In this document: positions 13,601 through 26,300 of the stretch, piece after piece | Layout: the number at the start of each line of letters is the position of its first letter | Position numbering within the stretch: the stretch's first letter is position 1 | Assembly (NCBI GenBank): GCA_921293015.1 | Contig: OV121089.1 | Location: 38,922,520-38,986,519, forward strand | Direction of reading: 5' to 3' | Length of the DNA stretch: 64,000 nucleotides | Source of the DNA: Phorcus lineatus | Taxonomy: Eukaryota; Mollusca; Gastropoda; Trochida; Trochidae | The notes under the pieces: model-generated | What the model was told of the DNA's origin: nothing | Seen by the model: only the letters and a program-made list of their open reading frames with translations | Databases searched by the model: none | Made by a program: the position numbers and the translations under genes

Positions 13601-16600
13601 AAGAATATAAGGCTTGTCTTCCCCATAATGTTGGTATTCCATGTACGACCTTATGTTCACGTCGTTCTTCGTCCTACCAAGTCCAAAATGAACTTGGTTT
13701 ATCTTGGACAGATCGTCAGAACCGTTGTAGTACAACCCTAGCAGCTCGAAGTCCTCATCAAAGAAGAGGTCGTTGATTCGTCTGAAATCAGGAGGAGTCG
13801 TGTCCACAATAAGAGGTTGTGAGTGGCACACTGTGGTCACCAGAGCGCCACCATGGATAACGTTGTTGATGGCCTGAACTGTTGTATAGTAAGGACCATC
13901 CCGTAGCTGGAGTCCCGACTCAATTCCTTTAAATGTCCAGTCCTCTTTGCTGGGCAGGTTGGCGTGAGGATTGTTGAACTTGACCACGTCGTCGGAACAA
14001 GGCTTAGTTCCTACTCCCCAAGTGTAGCCATAGATATCGGTCTCGTTGTCATGGAAACCATCCCAGTTACCTATTGCAGAATGTAATAATATCTAATTCG
14101 AGAAGTGTTTTGCGAAAGGTTGGAGATATATGTTGCCTTAAGATATTAAATGTTACGTTTAAACATAGATTAACGACTTTCATAGTTTGATTTGATAAAT
14201 ATCATTCATTTGATATGATGATGTTTAAGATGGTGATGATGGTTATGATGGTGATGACATTGTTCACCTGCGAGAAGATTGTTTGCAAGAGAGTACTTCT
14301 CATCATTCAGTCGTTTTCCTCCATTGAAAACTGTGTTTGAACCAGTCCCATCAATAATCTTCCTGTGAAATAATGCATAACACTGATGTAATTTGCAAAA
14401 ACAAAATGCTGAGATTTTCTTTGATAAAACTATGAACATTTGAAACTACTTCTGAAGAGTTTGAGGTTACACTGGTTAAAATAGTTTTACATATATTACA
14501 TATTGACAACACGTTTTCATAACAACATATCTTTCATACTAGTCCAAGTCACACCTAACCTTTTTGCTATTTATGGTAGATGCTTTATATACGAAATCTT
14601 GACGCCTATTTATTTAAGCTTACATAATGAACCTATAATGAACGCTTCTTCACTATATACTACCGACCTATGGTTAGGCAGGTTGGAGGGATGTTTGCAT
14701 CTCTGTAGTATGGAAGCAGAACACCCCTCAGCTGTGACATCATCGTTGAGCGCCTCCCCCACAGGCCCGGGGGCAGGAGGTGTCAGATCTACTAGTGTCC
14801 CGTGTGAGGAGAGGAAGCTTCTGTACCCCAGCTCGTTCTTTATGTGGGCGTTGATGAAGTAGGTCTCTCCATGAGTCAGGTTAAGGTTCGTGTAGAGCTT
14901 GTATTGTTTCTTCCCTACTCCAAGTCGTTCAAAGGACTTGTAGCTATCATGGACTCTAAGTTGAGCACTCGGACCTTCGCCTACGTTATGGAAGTCACAT
15001 GATCGGGAATTGTAGTCGTAGTCAAAGGATACACAGTTTTGACCGAACGAAACACATTCCTTGGCACAGACGTAATCAAACTGTGCTGTTGTGGATTTGA
15101 TTGGTTCAGCAGTGAGTCTACCAATCTTCGGCAGTGAGAAGAACTTCAGGTCTGTTGTCTCTTCCTTCCTCTCAGTTGTGTTCTCCAGCTGTATCTGACT
15201 CCAAGGATCCAGTTCACTGCCGTGTTCCCCTGCACTGAGTCCTAGAGCTATTTGCTGTTGGGGATCAACGTTACTGTCGTCCAGAACCACCACGGTACCA
15301 CCAAGTCGGAACGGGTTACTGGATATCCTGAAGTCGTCATCAACTCTCCCATCAGGAGGTGTGTTGTCATACGTGTGCAACATGCACTGAGTCACGGCTT
15401 CTCCACCTCCGCTGTTCCGCGCCTTCACCGTCCAGTACAGAGGAACTCCATTTGTCAGATCAGTCTTCATTGTCAGCGAATTGCCGGCAATCTCTGTAAA
15501 GCCAACAACGTCCGTCCCTCCAGAGTGTGTTCCTATAGCGTAGAAGGTCTTGACGTCACTGACGTCATCAACGGCAGTCACCTCCAGCAGGAAGGCCGTG
15601 TCTGAGGGATCTCTTCCCTCAAGCTGTTTCACCTCACATCCTCCTCCGTCTGTTTCGCGTCTCTCTCGGTGACTTGCAGCGTTCTTGGCAAATGAAGGGG
15701 GTGACTGGTCGTGACCTCTGTTCGGCAGCTTCAAAATATTTTTCCTGATAGCAGATGTTGAATACTTCCAGAGTGGAGCATTAAACACCTCGACATTGAC
15801 GAAGAGCAATCTCAGCTTTGCGAATGCATCGAGAACCAGCCTTAGAGGCACGAGTTCCATGTCCAGTTTGCCTCTAGAAAAATATAATACGAATTACAAG
15901 CATCGGTAGATGGTTATATGTTTATAAAGGATCTGTGTAACTTATTGTATGCGATATATATATACACACTTATAAATTGAACCTTTTTTCTACCACCTGA
16001 CTAAGGCCTCTTTTCACAAAGTACAAACATCTTAAGTTACTGAGGTATTCTTAGTACAATGTTTAAGAATTTGGATTTAAGATAACTCATAGTAAAGCAT
16101 GTTTTGTGAATGAAGGCCCAAGACGTGCATGGTAATTATTTCTTCTACACTTAATTTCCCTACCTTAGTTAGTGACTTCCTGATTTTAAACCGAATGTGC
16201 CCTAGATGAAATGTTCTTTCAGCAGAAAGAATCTGTGCGTATTGTTCCCTTGAACTGACGTTACTAATTCAAGGAGTGTATTTGATGAACTGGCGATTAA
16301 CAAAAAATTAAACATTAGTCAACCCAAATGAAGATAGATATATTATGGATATAAACATACCACAATGGCAATATTTTGCGAAAGACATGCATCTGCAACT
16401 AATTATCGTTAGTACTCTTTAATCGTATATTTGAGGTCAATTTCACAATGCGTGTTCTTGAGGAAAAGAAAACTTACTCAAGTTCGAGTGGGAACTTTGC
16501 AAATCCGATGGTTCCAGTGATGGGGAACTTGATCGTCATAATGTAACCAGTCAATCTCAAACCACCAAACGCGATACCGATGTCTATGTCAAGTTCTCCC

Positions 16601-17250
16601 CACACCTTCAGGGCCGCGGAGGGTATAAGTCGTCCCTGCAAATTAATATGAGAGAAATTATTATATGAGATACCGCCCGTGTGTCTCTTTCGAAGTATCG
16701 TCTTAGTTGCCGGTTATCAACATCTTCCAACGTGTCCTAACTGTTACCAGCCCGATGATTATTTGAATTAGCCAGTGACGGAGACTGGCGCAACTTAGTC
16801 TTGCTCGGCAAGTTCGGTATTATAAGCAATATCATGATAACCACAGAGATTTTCAATCTTCATATACCATACAAGCTGATTAGATAAACCTCACTTTCTC
16901 ATATACCAAAGGTTTATATTCTGATATTTATTTTACATTATTTTACATTAAACAGGTTACCAGAATATCAAGAAACAGTTATCGCAATAACACAGAGACA
17001 TATCTTAATATGACATTACATCAGCAATAATATTGTTTTTTTTATAAACCATTACATCGACATCAAGATTTTTATTACCAAGTTAATAATGTTTAAGCAT
17101 CATGTTACACTCACAACTGAGCTTCTCTGTGTTACTTTTACCAACAGGATATGCTTTTCAGAATCACGTTAAACATTTGTGAAAGTTACAGCATATGAAT
17201 GCAGCCACCGTGATGAAGACAAAACACTTAAGAATATTAATGATAATCAC

Positions 17251-17304
<54 letters not shown>

Positions 17305-20300
17305 GCTAATATCTTACCGTCAACTTCATGCTCATGAAGCAGATATCCAGTCCAAGCTGTTTGCCCGTCCTTCCGCCGGCACCAAACTCTATAGGGGGAA
17401 CAACATCATGGCAACGGTCAGTTCTGGACATTAATTATTTTTATTTGCAACTAGAAGAAAACGTATTTGACAGATATAAGAGACAAATGGCGAAAACGAA
17501 TCAGAACATTTCGGTTACAAAAGTGATCGACGACCGTGTCAAGCATTGAACTGTTTCATAAATTAGCAAGCTTTGTCCCATAAACTTTTATCAAAACAAA
17601 ATTTTGTAAACACTGGTTCCACCTTGCCCCTTCATTGTGTCCAATAAACATATCAATATGCATATAACTTCCAAATAGTTTTCAACTAATGACCAACCAT
17701 AAGTACTTTTTTCAAGTGTCGCCAATATTTTGTATTAAAACACTGAATACAAAAAAAACCCAATAATATTTTGAATGAATTCGATGAGTTTGACACTAAA
17801 TAAACATTAATATAGCAGCGACGTCAAATAGATAAAAGTGACTATTTTAAATGGTCCTCGAAGTCTCCATTTGTTTGATGAAATGGCCGTCAGTACAAAG
17901 GACCAAAGTTAAAGCCTAAGATGCTTTAATTGTGTTGTCATGTTAACCGACCGAATGCACGAAAATTGAAAGCAATCCTGGGTCTCTGTGGCACTGGAAA
18001 ATGGTACATTGAAAGAAACTACACAGAAAGTAGCTGTACATACCCAACACCATGGGTATGGGTCCGACCATGAAGTGTATCTTGATAATAAAGAAGGTCA
18101 TATCTCTCGTTTTCTCCGGAAACATCTTCTTTATACAGCTGTCGGTCTTTTCTTCAAATTCACTCTGGAACTTCTCAACAACTCCCTCGCTGGCGCCGAA
18201 CATCTAAATATAGATTGTAGGATACGGTCGACCAATAGATTTTATGTTGAAATGATTGTCAAATAAATAATGAAAAATTTGATAATACATTAGGAGGATA
18301 ACGACTGCCCCAACAGCAAAGCCCGGTTAGTGGAACCAACCCCATGTCGTCATAATTTTCATGTAGATTTTTGTTAAATTTTCGATAATCAGTGTTTTTC
18401 ATCGTCTCGTTAAACAAACAATGCATATCTATTACATAGAAGATGGTTTATAAACTAGTCATGCATTTTCATGAACTAAGAAAATAAGTTCATTTTATTA
18501 GAATTATTTAATCTATTGAAATATAGCTGCATTTTTATGCATTTAACAAACCGAAATGGACAGGGAAAAGATAACATATGAGTTGCTTCTTTTTTTTAAC
18601 CCAGTATTCATGTTTTGCTCTGCCTTCTTTAAATCTATGAGATTATGAACTAAAATGTTGTTTACTGTTTCCTTATGTTGCATTATGAATTATGCTTAAA
18701 CATTCGTTGTTATATATAATTCACCTGATTGAGCAGTGCATTCCTGATGTCGTTTAGCATAGAGAGAGCTTTGGTCATGTCTAGGTGACACTGTGATATC
18801 TTCGACATCAACCGTCGCACAGACATTTTATGGATCTGGTCAATGAAGGGATCTCGGTATTCAGCTGAAACATGTCAGAAAAAACCTAATGTGTGAATAA
18901 AATCTCAAGAGATAGATCCATCTTAAATATCTAAATGTTTCCTCTTATGTACATCGCACATTGAAGTTGAACTGTTGATTTATGTAAAATAGCCCAGAGA
19001 ATGGAAAACAACCCGTGATGAAGATCTTTGAGATCTTTATGCTTCGGACATTATACTTAAGAAGTTATAGTTGCATTGTGTGATGTTTTCTTTAGATGCA
19101 AACTTGTTTTTTGAAACCAAAACCTTAAGAAAAATGATGTTTTAACGGTTATGGATTATTTCGTAGAGTCCGTATTTTCAGATTTAAAAGAAACTTTATT
19201 AAATTAGTAACATATTTGAAAATAAACCCTGTCAAAATTATTGACAAACCCTGTCAAAAACATTGATAAACAATGGATGATTTATTTAAACAAATTGTCT
19301 TCAAAAGGCGGAAAGTATAGGCAACCGCTTCAGAAGGTCGTGTTTCATAGATAGATGATTAACAAAACTCAGTTTTCCTCTGCATGACACTTCTAAATGC
19401 CTCTCATTGACCCACCTTTACTACAGTTGGTATAGGAGAACTCTGCCCCCTGTATGAAGCCGACTTGTGGGAGACATGTTCCATAGTTCGCTGCACAGAT
19501 GGCGCCACTGACGGACAGACTCACTCGATCATCTGCTGGTGCTATACGGACCCTGAACTTTATGTACAGCCCGTCCATCAGGCTGTCGGGAGGCATCACA
19601 ACAAAGCTCTCGGTTTCTCCTACTGATATATGATAAATTTATGTCAGCGAGATGTAGAAGATATCTGTCTTCTCTTGGTAAACACCATGTTTATCTCATC
19701 GAGGAGATAGAAAAGTGGGTATTTCCCAAGTTACAGTCTGGCGCGGTCAAGGGTGAAGTATAAACCTTTCTTTCTCTCAAGATGAGTTTAACATGATATA
19801 TGTCAGAGGAAAAAATACTTTTTTCAAAACAAGAGTTTATTTGTGTATCATATTGAAAATTAACCTCTTACAAAAGCGTATTAGCGCCCAACGAAATCCG
19901 TTCTTCTGATGACGTCATTTGAGTTGCGAATTCTTTTGAAAGGTTATCGATACTGTGGCCAGGTAGAGGGTTAATTTCACGCAGAGAACGTAGTTATTCG
20001 GTCTCAATCATTTTATAAAACTTTCAATGCTTACTATGTCTGTGGTTTCTTATATAAATCTATATTCTGTTTTTTTAGACGTTTCATCTCGCTTCAACAG
20101 TACTATTGGCCAATATTTAATCTACAGTTTTGATTTCAATGAAAATGAACTTTAGAGAATAGAGAAAATTAAAGAAAAACAAGTAAGTTATAAGAATGTC
20201 ATTGATATAACATTTCTGTGTATGCAAAATTACAGTTCATCGGTCCGTTAGCCGTCAAATACCTCGCAGTGAAATATTGTAAAAACATGGATCATCTTAC

Positions 20301-23300
20301 TCTTTGTGATGTCATTCTTGATCAAAATAGACATAGACGTAGCCTTATATACATAGTAGCCATTCAAGGAGTAAAGACCTACCGAGTAGAGGTATGGTGT
20401 GTGTGGTGTTGAGGATGGTGAAGACAATCTCCCGACCACAGTGTCTGATATCCACCTGAAGAGTTTTCCGGTACTGGGAGTACTCGAACACTGCACCACA
20501 GGTCATTCCTTGGCAGTCCGAGTGGGCAGTACAGTAGTGACCAAACTCAAACATCACGGACTTGGTCAGGTTTGGACAACCTGAAGTGTCAAAGAGGAGG
20601 GAAAATGAGGATGGAAAAGCGATATACATTAAAACAATATTTAAAACTATGTTCAAAGAGCTACCAGATGATTAATATCTTCTGGTTTCGAGGGAAACCT
20701 ATGAAAAGACACTTAGTGTTTACCACTAACATGGCAATGTCCTCCGCCGATATTCTAAGCTTTACGAGATACGCGTTAACAATGTATTAACAAGTGGCCA
20801 AAGTGTCGTGTTGACGTACAGACGTACGGACTAACGGACAGACGCCGTTGAATTCATAGTCCCCCGCCGCAAGTTCTGCGTAGCGGCGGGGGACAAAAAA
20901 ATCAATGGAGAAGAAGAATGAATCAAGCTTGGTGACAACATCGATTGCCAGGTGTTATGAAAATTGCAAGCATGTCATTGCCCACCGTAAGCGCCTGTGA
21001 TTCACAGCTCTGACCATACCTTTTCTGTGTTAAGAATGTAAGATATTTTCGCAAAACTGCATCGAGTCATCGGGATGTTTATAGACACCAATAATAAGTT
21101 TTAAAAATTACATTAAAAACTTTGCGAAATTTATGATATCAAAACAAGTAACACTCTACCTTCCATAGCATTTTGTCTCAAGGCGTTCACCATTGCAAGC
21201 CTGTCCCCTGTCACGTTCAGTTTAAAGAACTGAGTCAACATCCTGAGTTTGAAGAGAGACATCCCTGATGGGTTCACAACGGGTACCTCCTTAAGGCAGG
21301 CAGCTGTGTCCTGAACATAGGCATCAAGGTTGTTGAGAATGTTCGGTTGGGTCTTGAGCTTGTTTCGCAATGTTGTCACAGTCATCGCGTTGATGTCAAA
21401 AAAGTCCTGGACTTTTGGGATTTTTCTGAATGGAAAGACAGGAGCTATTTCTATGCATTTATTTTATCTTTTTACTCTTATTCCTTTTGTACAGATTGTG
21501 TTTCTTTGAATTGTTATGCTATACAATTTTTCATCAAGATAAAAAAGAAGTACAATGTTGCCTACGCAAATGGTGAAATTGTGTTAGATTAATTTAGCAT
21601 TACGAGAAATTATCAGCACGCCTCATATCTCACATCTTAACATAATGAAAAGTACTCGGATTAAGTATACTTCGGTCCAATTATTGACAATACACTCTAC
21701 GAACATACCCTGGAAACAAAGAGAACCTCAGCAACGTCCAGAAACTGATACAGTTGACAGTGACAGGTCATTGTGCAAGGTTCAAAATCAAAACGATATC
21801 TTCTAGGGGATATTGCTTGATTGATTGTTATCTTCTTTGGGGGACATTTAGGATGATGAGTACTACGGCTATTCTAAGATTCACTTTATGTTCACCAAAC
21901 AGAAATAACTGCAGCTTATCAATTGGAAAAATTTTATCATGCCAAAACGTACAAGACTCCATTATGATGTTATATATCGTGTCAACTTAAGATGGCTTAT
22001 TCCAAGGAAGATGACCCACCTGCTGAGATTCATCATCATTTCTCCAATATTTTTCAGTGGCGACAGTTGATCACCAAACGATTTGGCCATGTTTCTGCTG
22101 TCCTGACTATCCACTCCGTCTGGTCGATAGGGAGGGGAATTATCAGGCGGAATTTGAGACATGGATGTCATGCTTTCAAAGTGTTTGCTCGAGTAGTCGT
22201 CATGCTCTTTTGTCGGCTCTTTAGACATTCCTCCAGCCTGATAGGTCTTCCCGAGGATGGTAAGCGACCTCTCGTTGCAATCAGTTATCCACTTTGGCAA
22301 TGGGATGCGTTTGTGGAGGTATTTAGATGGATCTAGAGCTTGACTGGTGTGACGAACATACATGGCCAGGTGGATGAAGTTTGGACAGCTCCTGATGTTA
22401 CCAGGGTGGCCTATGATAGTTCCTGCTGTTATCCGCTGTCCTCTACTGGTGATGGTGCTGTTGGGTATGATGTTGTTCAAGATGATGACGTATTTACGGA
22501 AGTGACTGTCAGTCGGGAGAATCGTTAACTCGCTAGAATTGGATTTCTTCACAATCCCCGTCACTGGATTGACGATCTGTAAAACGATATTATTCAAAAA
22601 GAACATAATTACCGCTAAGTAAATGCATAGATAGTGATTATTCTTCGCATAGATGTATTCATGATCGTAGATAAACACAAACAGGTGACGTTTTGGATAC
22701 AAATACTATGCATTTAATTTTCTTGTTGTAATACGATGGAAAAACCAATATTAAAATAGGAAAGGTACAATGAGAAATATTAATAAGAACTTTATAAACT
22801 TATTCTTGACTTTTTTTAAAACAATAAAATGTATTTTAAATGAAGGACAAAAGCATGTACACAACCTAAGATTTTCGTAAATAATTCTGATATAATTTAG
22901 GCAAAATAGAATGTTTTAATATTTTATCCTAATTCAACGAAGGGAAACAATAAAAGCATATTGCCAAAACGCAACTGACGCGTATCAGTTGATGGAGGAG
23001 TGATGTTTTCGGAAATCGTGATTCTTTTCATTTGCACATGAATCTGACACGGTAAGAGTATAAAAAGCGCTGAATTCGATCATTCAGTACTCGTGTTACG
23101 GGAAATGCAGACAAAAATGTCAAGTTTAACAGCAACAGACCAAGAGAGAGTCATCGGAATGTCACAAGTGTGGCTTTCGAGCATCAAGATTGCCAGGACG
23201 TTTGGCAGCACCAGACAATCGGTCATTCGACTCTTTTATCACCTTAACCAGATTGGCCAGACATATGACAGTCCTAGAAGCGGTAGACCGAGGGTGACAA

Positions 23301-26300
23301 CTCTCGCAGAAGACCGATATCTGCGCACACTACATACGCGCAACAGCTTCGTCACCATGACGTCAACGGCATCGACGGCGATATGGCATCAAATCAACGG
23401 AACACTGTCTTAGAGCAACCGGTATTCGGGAATATTGACAGTTCAACGGAATGACCTTCACCCGCGAACATCACCACAACCGTCTACACTGGGCAAGGAA
23501 AGTGAGTCGCTGGCAAAGTCGTGATTGGGCTAGAGTGATCTTCAGTAACGAAAGTCGATTCAACAATTTGGTGTCAATTCGTCAGACCATTAAAGCCCAG
23601 AAAAACAGGGATCAAGTGTCACAGTGTTTTGGCTTGGTCATCATGCTCCCCTGACCTATCAACGATCGAGCATCTATGGGACCCTTTGGGAAGACGACTT
23701 GGACGTCGCTCACAGCAACCCTTCAACAGCTGGAACTTGCTCTACACGTAGAGTGGCAACGTATTCCGAATGACGTCATTCGGCGTCTTACCTTTTCCAT
23801 GAGAAGATGTGTCTATGCTTGTATTGCCTGTAATGGGGGTCACACCCTATACTAAGTCATACAACGTTATGACGCCTGATCTGTCAAATTAAATCTGTTA
23901 AATTTCAAAATATACCCACAGTGGACGCAAACTGATATAGAGAAGTGATGTGTTGAATAAAACACTTCAACATATCCTTGCAATGTTTCAAAATGGTTCG
24001 CTATTAATTCTAAACATTTTAATTGCTCGAAAGTTTGTCATGTTTTCTTTAATAACAAAAAATCCTGGGGTGTGTACTTTCTATGGTACTTCAGTTTAAT
24101 TATTCTTTTAAATACGATCCACTTTTGATATTTATCATAAATGCAAATTATTGTTATAAGAATAACAACGCCGATGTAATCCTACATGTTATAAATTTAT
24201 CCCCAGGTAGGTTGACGTTACAGTGACTATGACCTCATAATTGACCACTATGATGATTGGAGAAAGCTACTGTATTTTTTCCTCAGACAAAATTCGCACC
24301 TACCATCTGTGAGGATGAGTAAACTGAAATGTCCACTCCGAACGTCTTGAACCTGTCTTTACCATTTGAGGGCCATACGCCTTCTGTACAATCGTTGCCC
24401 TCCAGTCTTGATGGAAACTTCTTGTGGAATTTTCCTCCAAACAGTCTTTGTATAAGCGACTTACCAACGTGAATCCTGGAAGGTAATTTAGTATTATAAA
24501 AACTACAAGTTTGGACAATAATTGAAATTTATTAAAACGTGAGAGAGTTCGTTTAAGTAAGATAACTTGTGCCCAATCATTTTCTTCAATGCACAAACAT
24601 GTTTCAATAAATTCAATAAAAGCAACTGCTTTGCGTCAATCTGATTCGCTGAAGAGTTTAATAGAAATTCAGTTCATACCAGCATAAATTTTCGTGACGT
24701 CACATCATATTTAGCCACGCTCATCGACGGAACTATTTGTAAACAAAATCCGTGTTTCTAATAATAGAATCATTTTTAGCAGTTCCCACTTTTGTAACCT
24801 ACGGTAAATAAAGAATTAACATATATAGAATAATTATTGTTGTCAAAAGATTCTAGGTAGGCCTTAACATGAAAAATAGAGTAGTTTGCACATCGGTTTT
24901 CAGTTTATACCTCCATGAACTTAATAAATTTTGAATTGAATTCTGAGATAAAAAATTCAACATATTTATTATAAAAGTAATTGAAAATACGATTTTGAAC
25001 AGAGCCATCAGGAGACTGCTTGTCCTTGCGGCAAGACGTAACTTGAATGCTCAGTTTGACCAGTTTATGACTGAAGATTAATATTATATGTAATATTGTA
25101 TGCATGCTGGAGTTAATGTTTATGAGTAAAAACCACGATAGGGCTATAGTAAACAAAAGCCAGATAGTTTATCTTGCCAGCCCTTTTTAAAAGCGCCATC
25201 CCACCTCCGTCTCCACTTTGTTGAAATATCAGGTTCACCAGTATATAAATGAAAAAGATTATGTTAATAATGTTTTATGGGTTAATGCATTTTATTTGTA
25301 ATGACCTGTAGCCATGGCAAGACTGTACCAATTCTATTTAATCTAGGCCTTACTATTTCTAGTATTGCCAGAACGAATTTCTTAGTTGCGTCTCCTAAAT
25401 TAAGGAAAGAAATTAAATTCTGGAAAGTTTAAAACCAAGGCACAATTACAAGTGATGTTTAGTCAACAAAGCAAACATAGAGCTAGGCCTAACGGTTTTC
25501 GAATCTGCCCCGGAAACGATGTGTCCACGGACAGACAGAGAGACGGAAGGACCGACAGACGACGGAGCAAACAACAATGTCGGGGAATAAAAATCAAATT
25601 AACCAGCTGAGGGAGAACTTTATATTTGTTGCAATAGAGGTTTTTAATGGCAACGAAAGTGTGCGCTTGTGTGACTGGGACGGCGAACAAGAACATCATC
25701 AAATTACGTATTAATTACGTAGTAAATAGAGTAGTGTGGAAAACAAAGCACTCTTATTCTTGTACATATTGGTGCCAATTCTAAAGTCATCATGGTTCAA
25801 TATTCAGGGCAATATATCCTTTATGTGATACGATAAATCTATAATTAATCAACATACACTGTCTTCACGGTTTCGTAACCATTCTTCACATCAACGACCA
25901 GGGACATGATGTCATGGAAGGTCATGAAGAAAGGCTCGGTGGCGTTTTTCATGGTCGTCATGGAACCTGTCACGTTGGCCAGCATTGTGTGCGTTTCTTC
26001 GTGGAACCAACTCTTCATGTCGTACTGTAGGCGTGATAAGAATCCTTGTTCACTAATATACTAAAGCGTATACTAAAGTAGGTCCTGTTCAGTACCATTT
26101 TCGAAATGGTTGAATGTAAATTGGATACAATTGATACTAAACTTGACATCATAGAAATGTTATCAAACAGAAAATCCTTTTATACTTTATAATTCTTTTG
26201 ATGATTTTTAGCATAAACAATTGCAACAAAATCGCTGATATCTCTCCAACTTATAAGTAGGACAAACACCATTGTCTTGGCCTTGCCGCTAGCTCTTTTT

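Noticed and set aside
14206..14439. Minus-strand open frame ending in a His-rich tail
   Set aside because: The tail is the ATG-type simple repeat read past a good splice donor at 14268. The upstream part is a real 95-bp exon of gene A.
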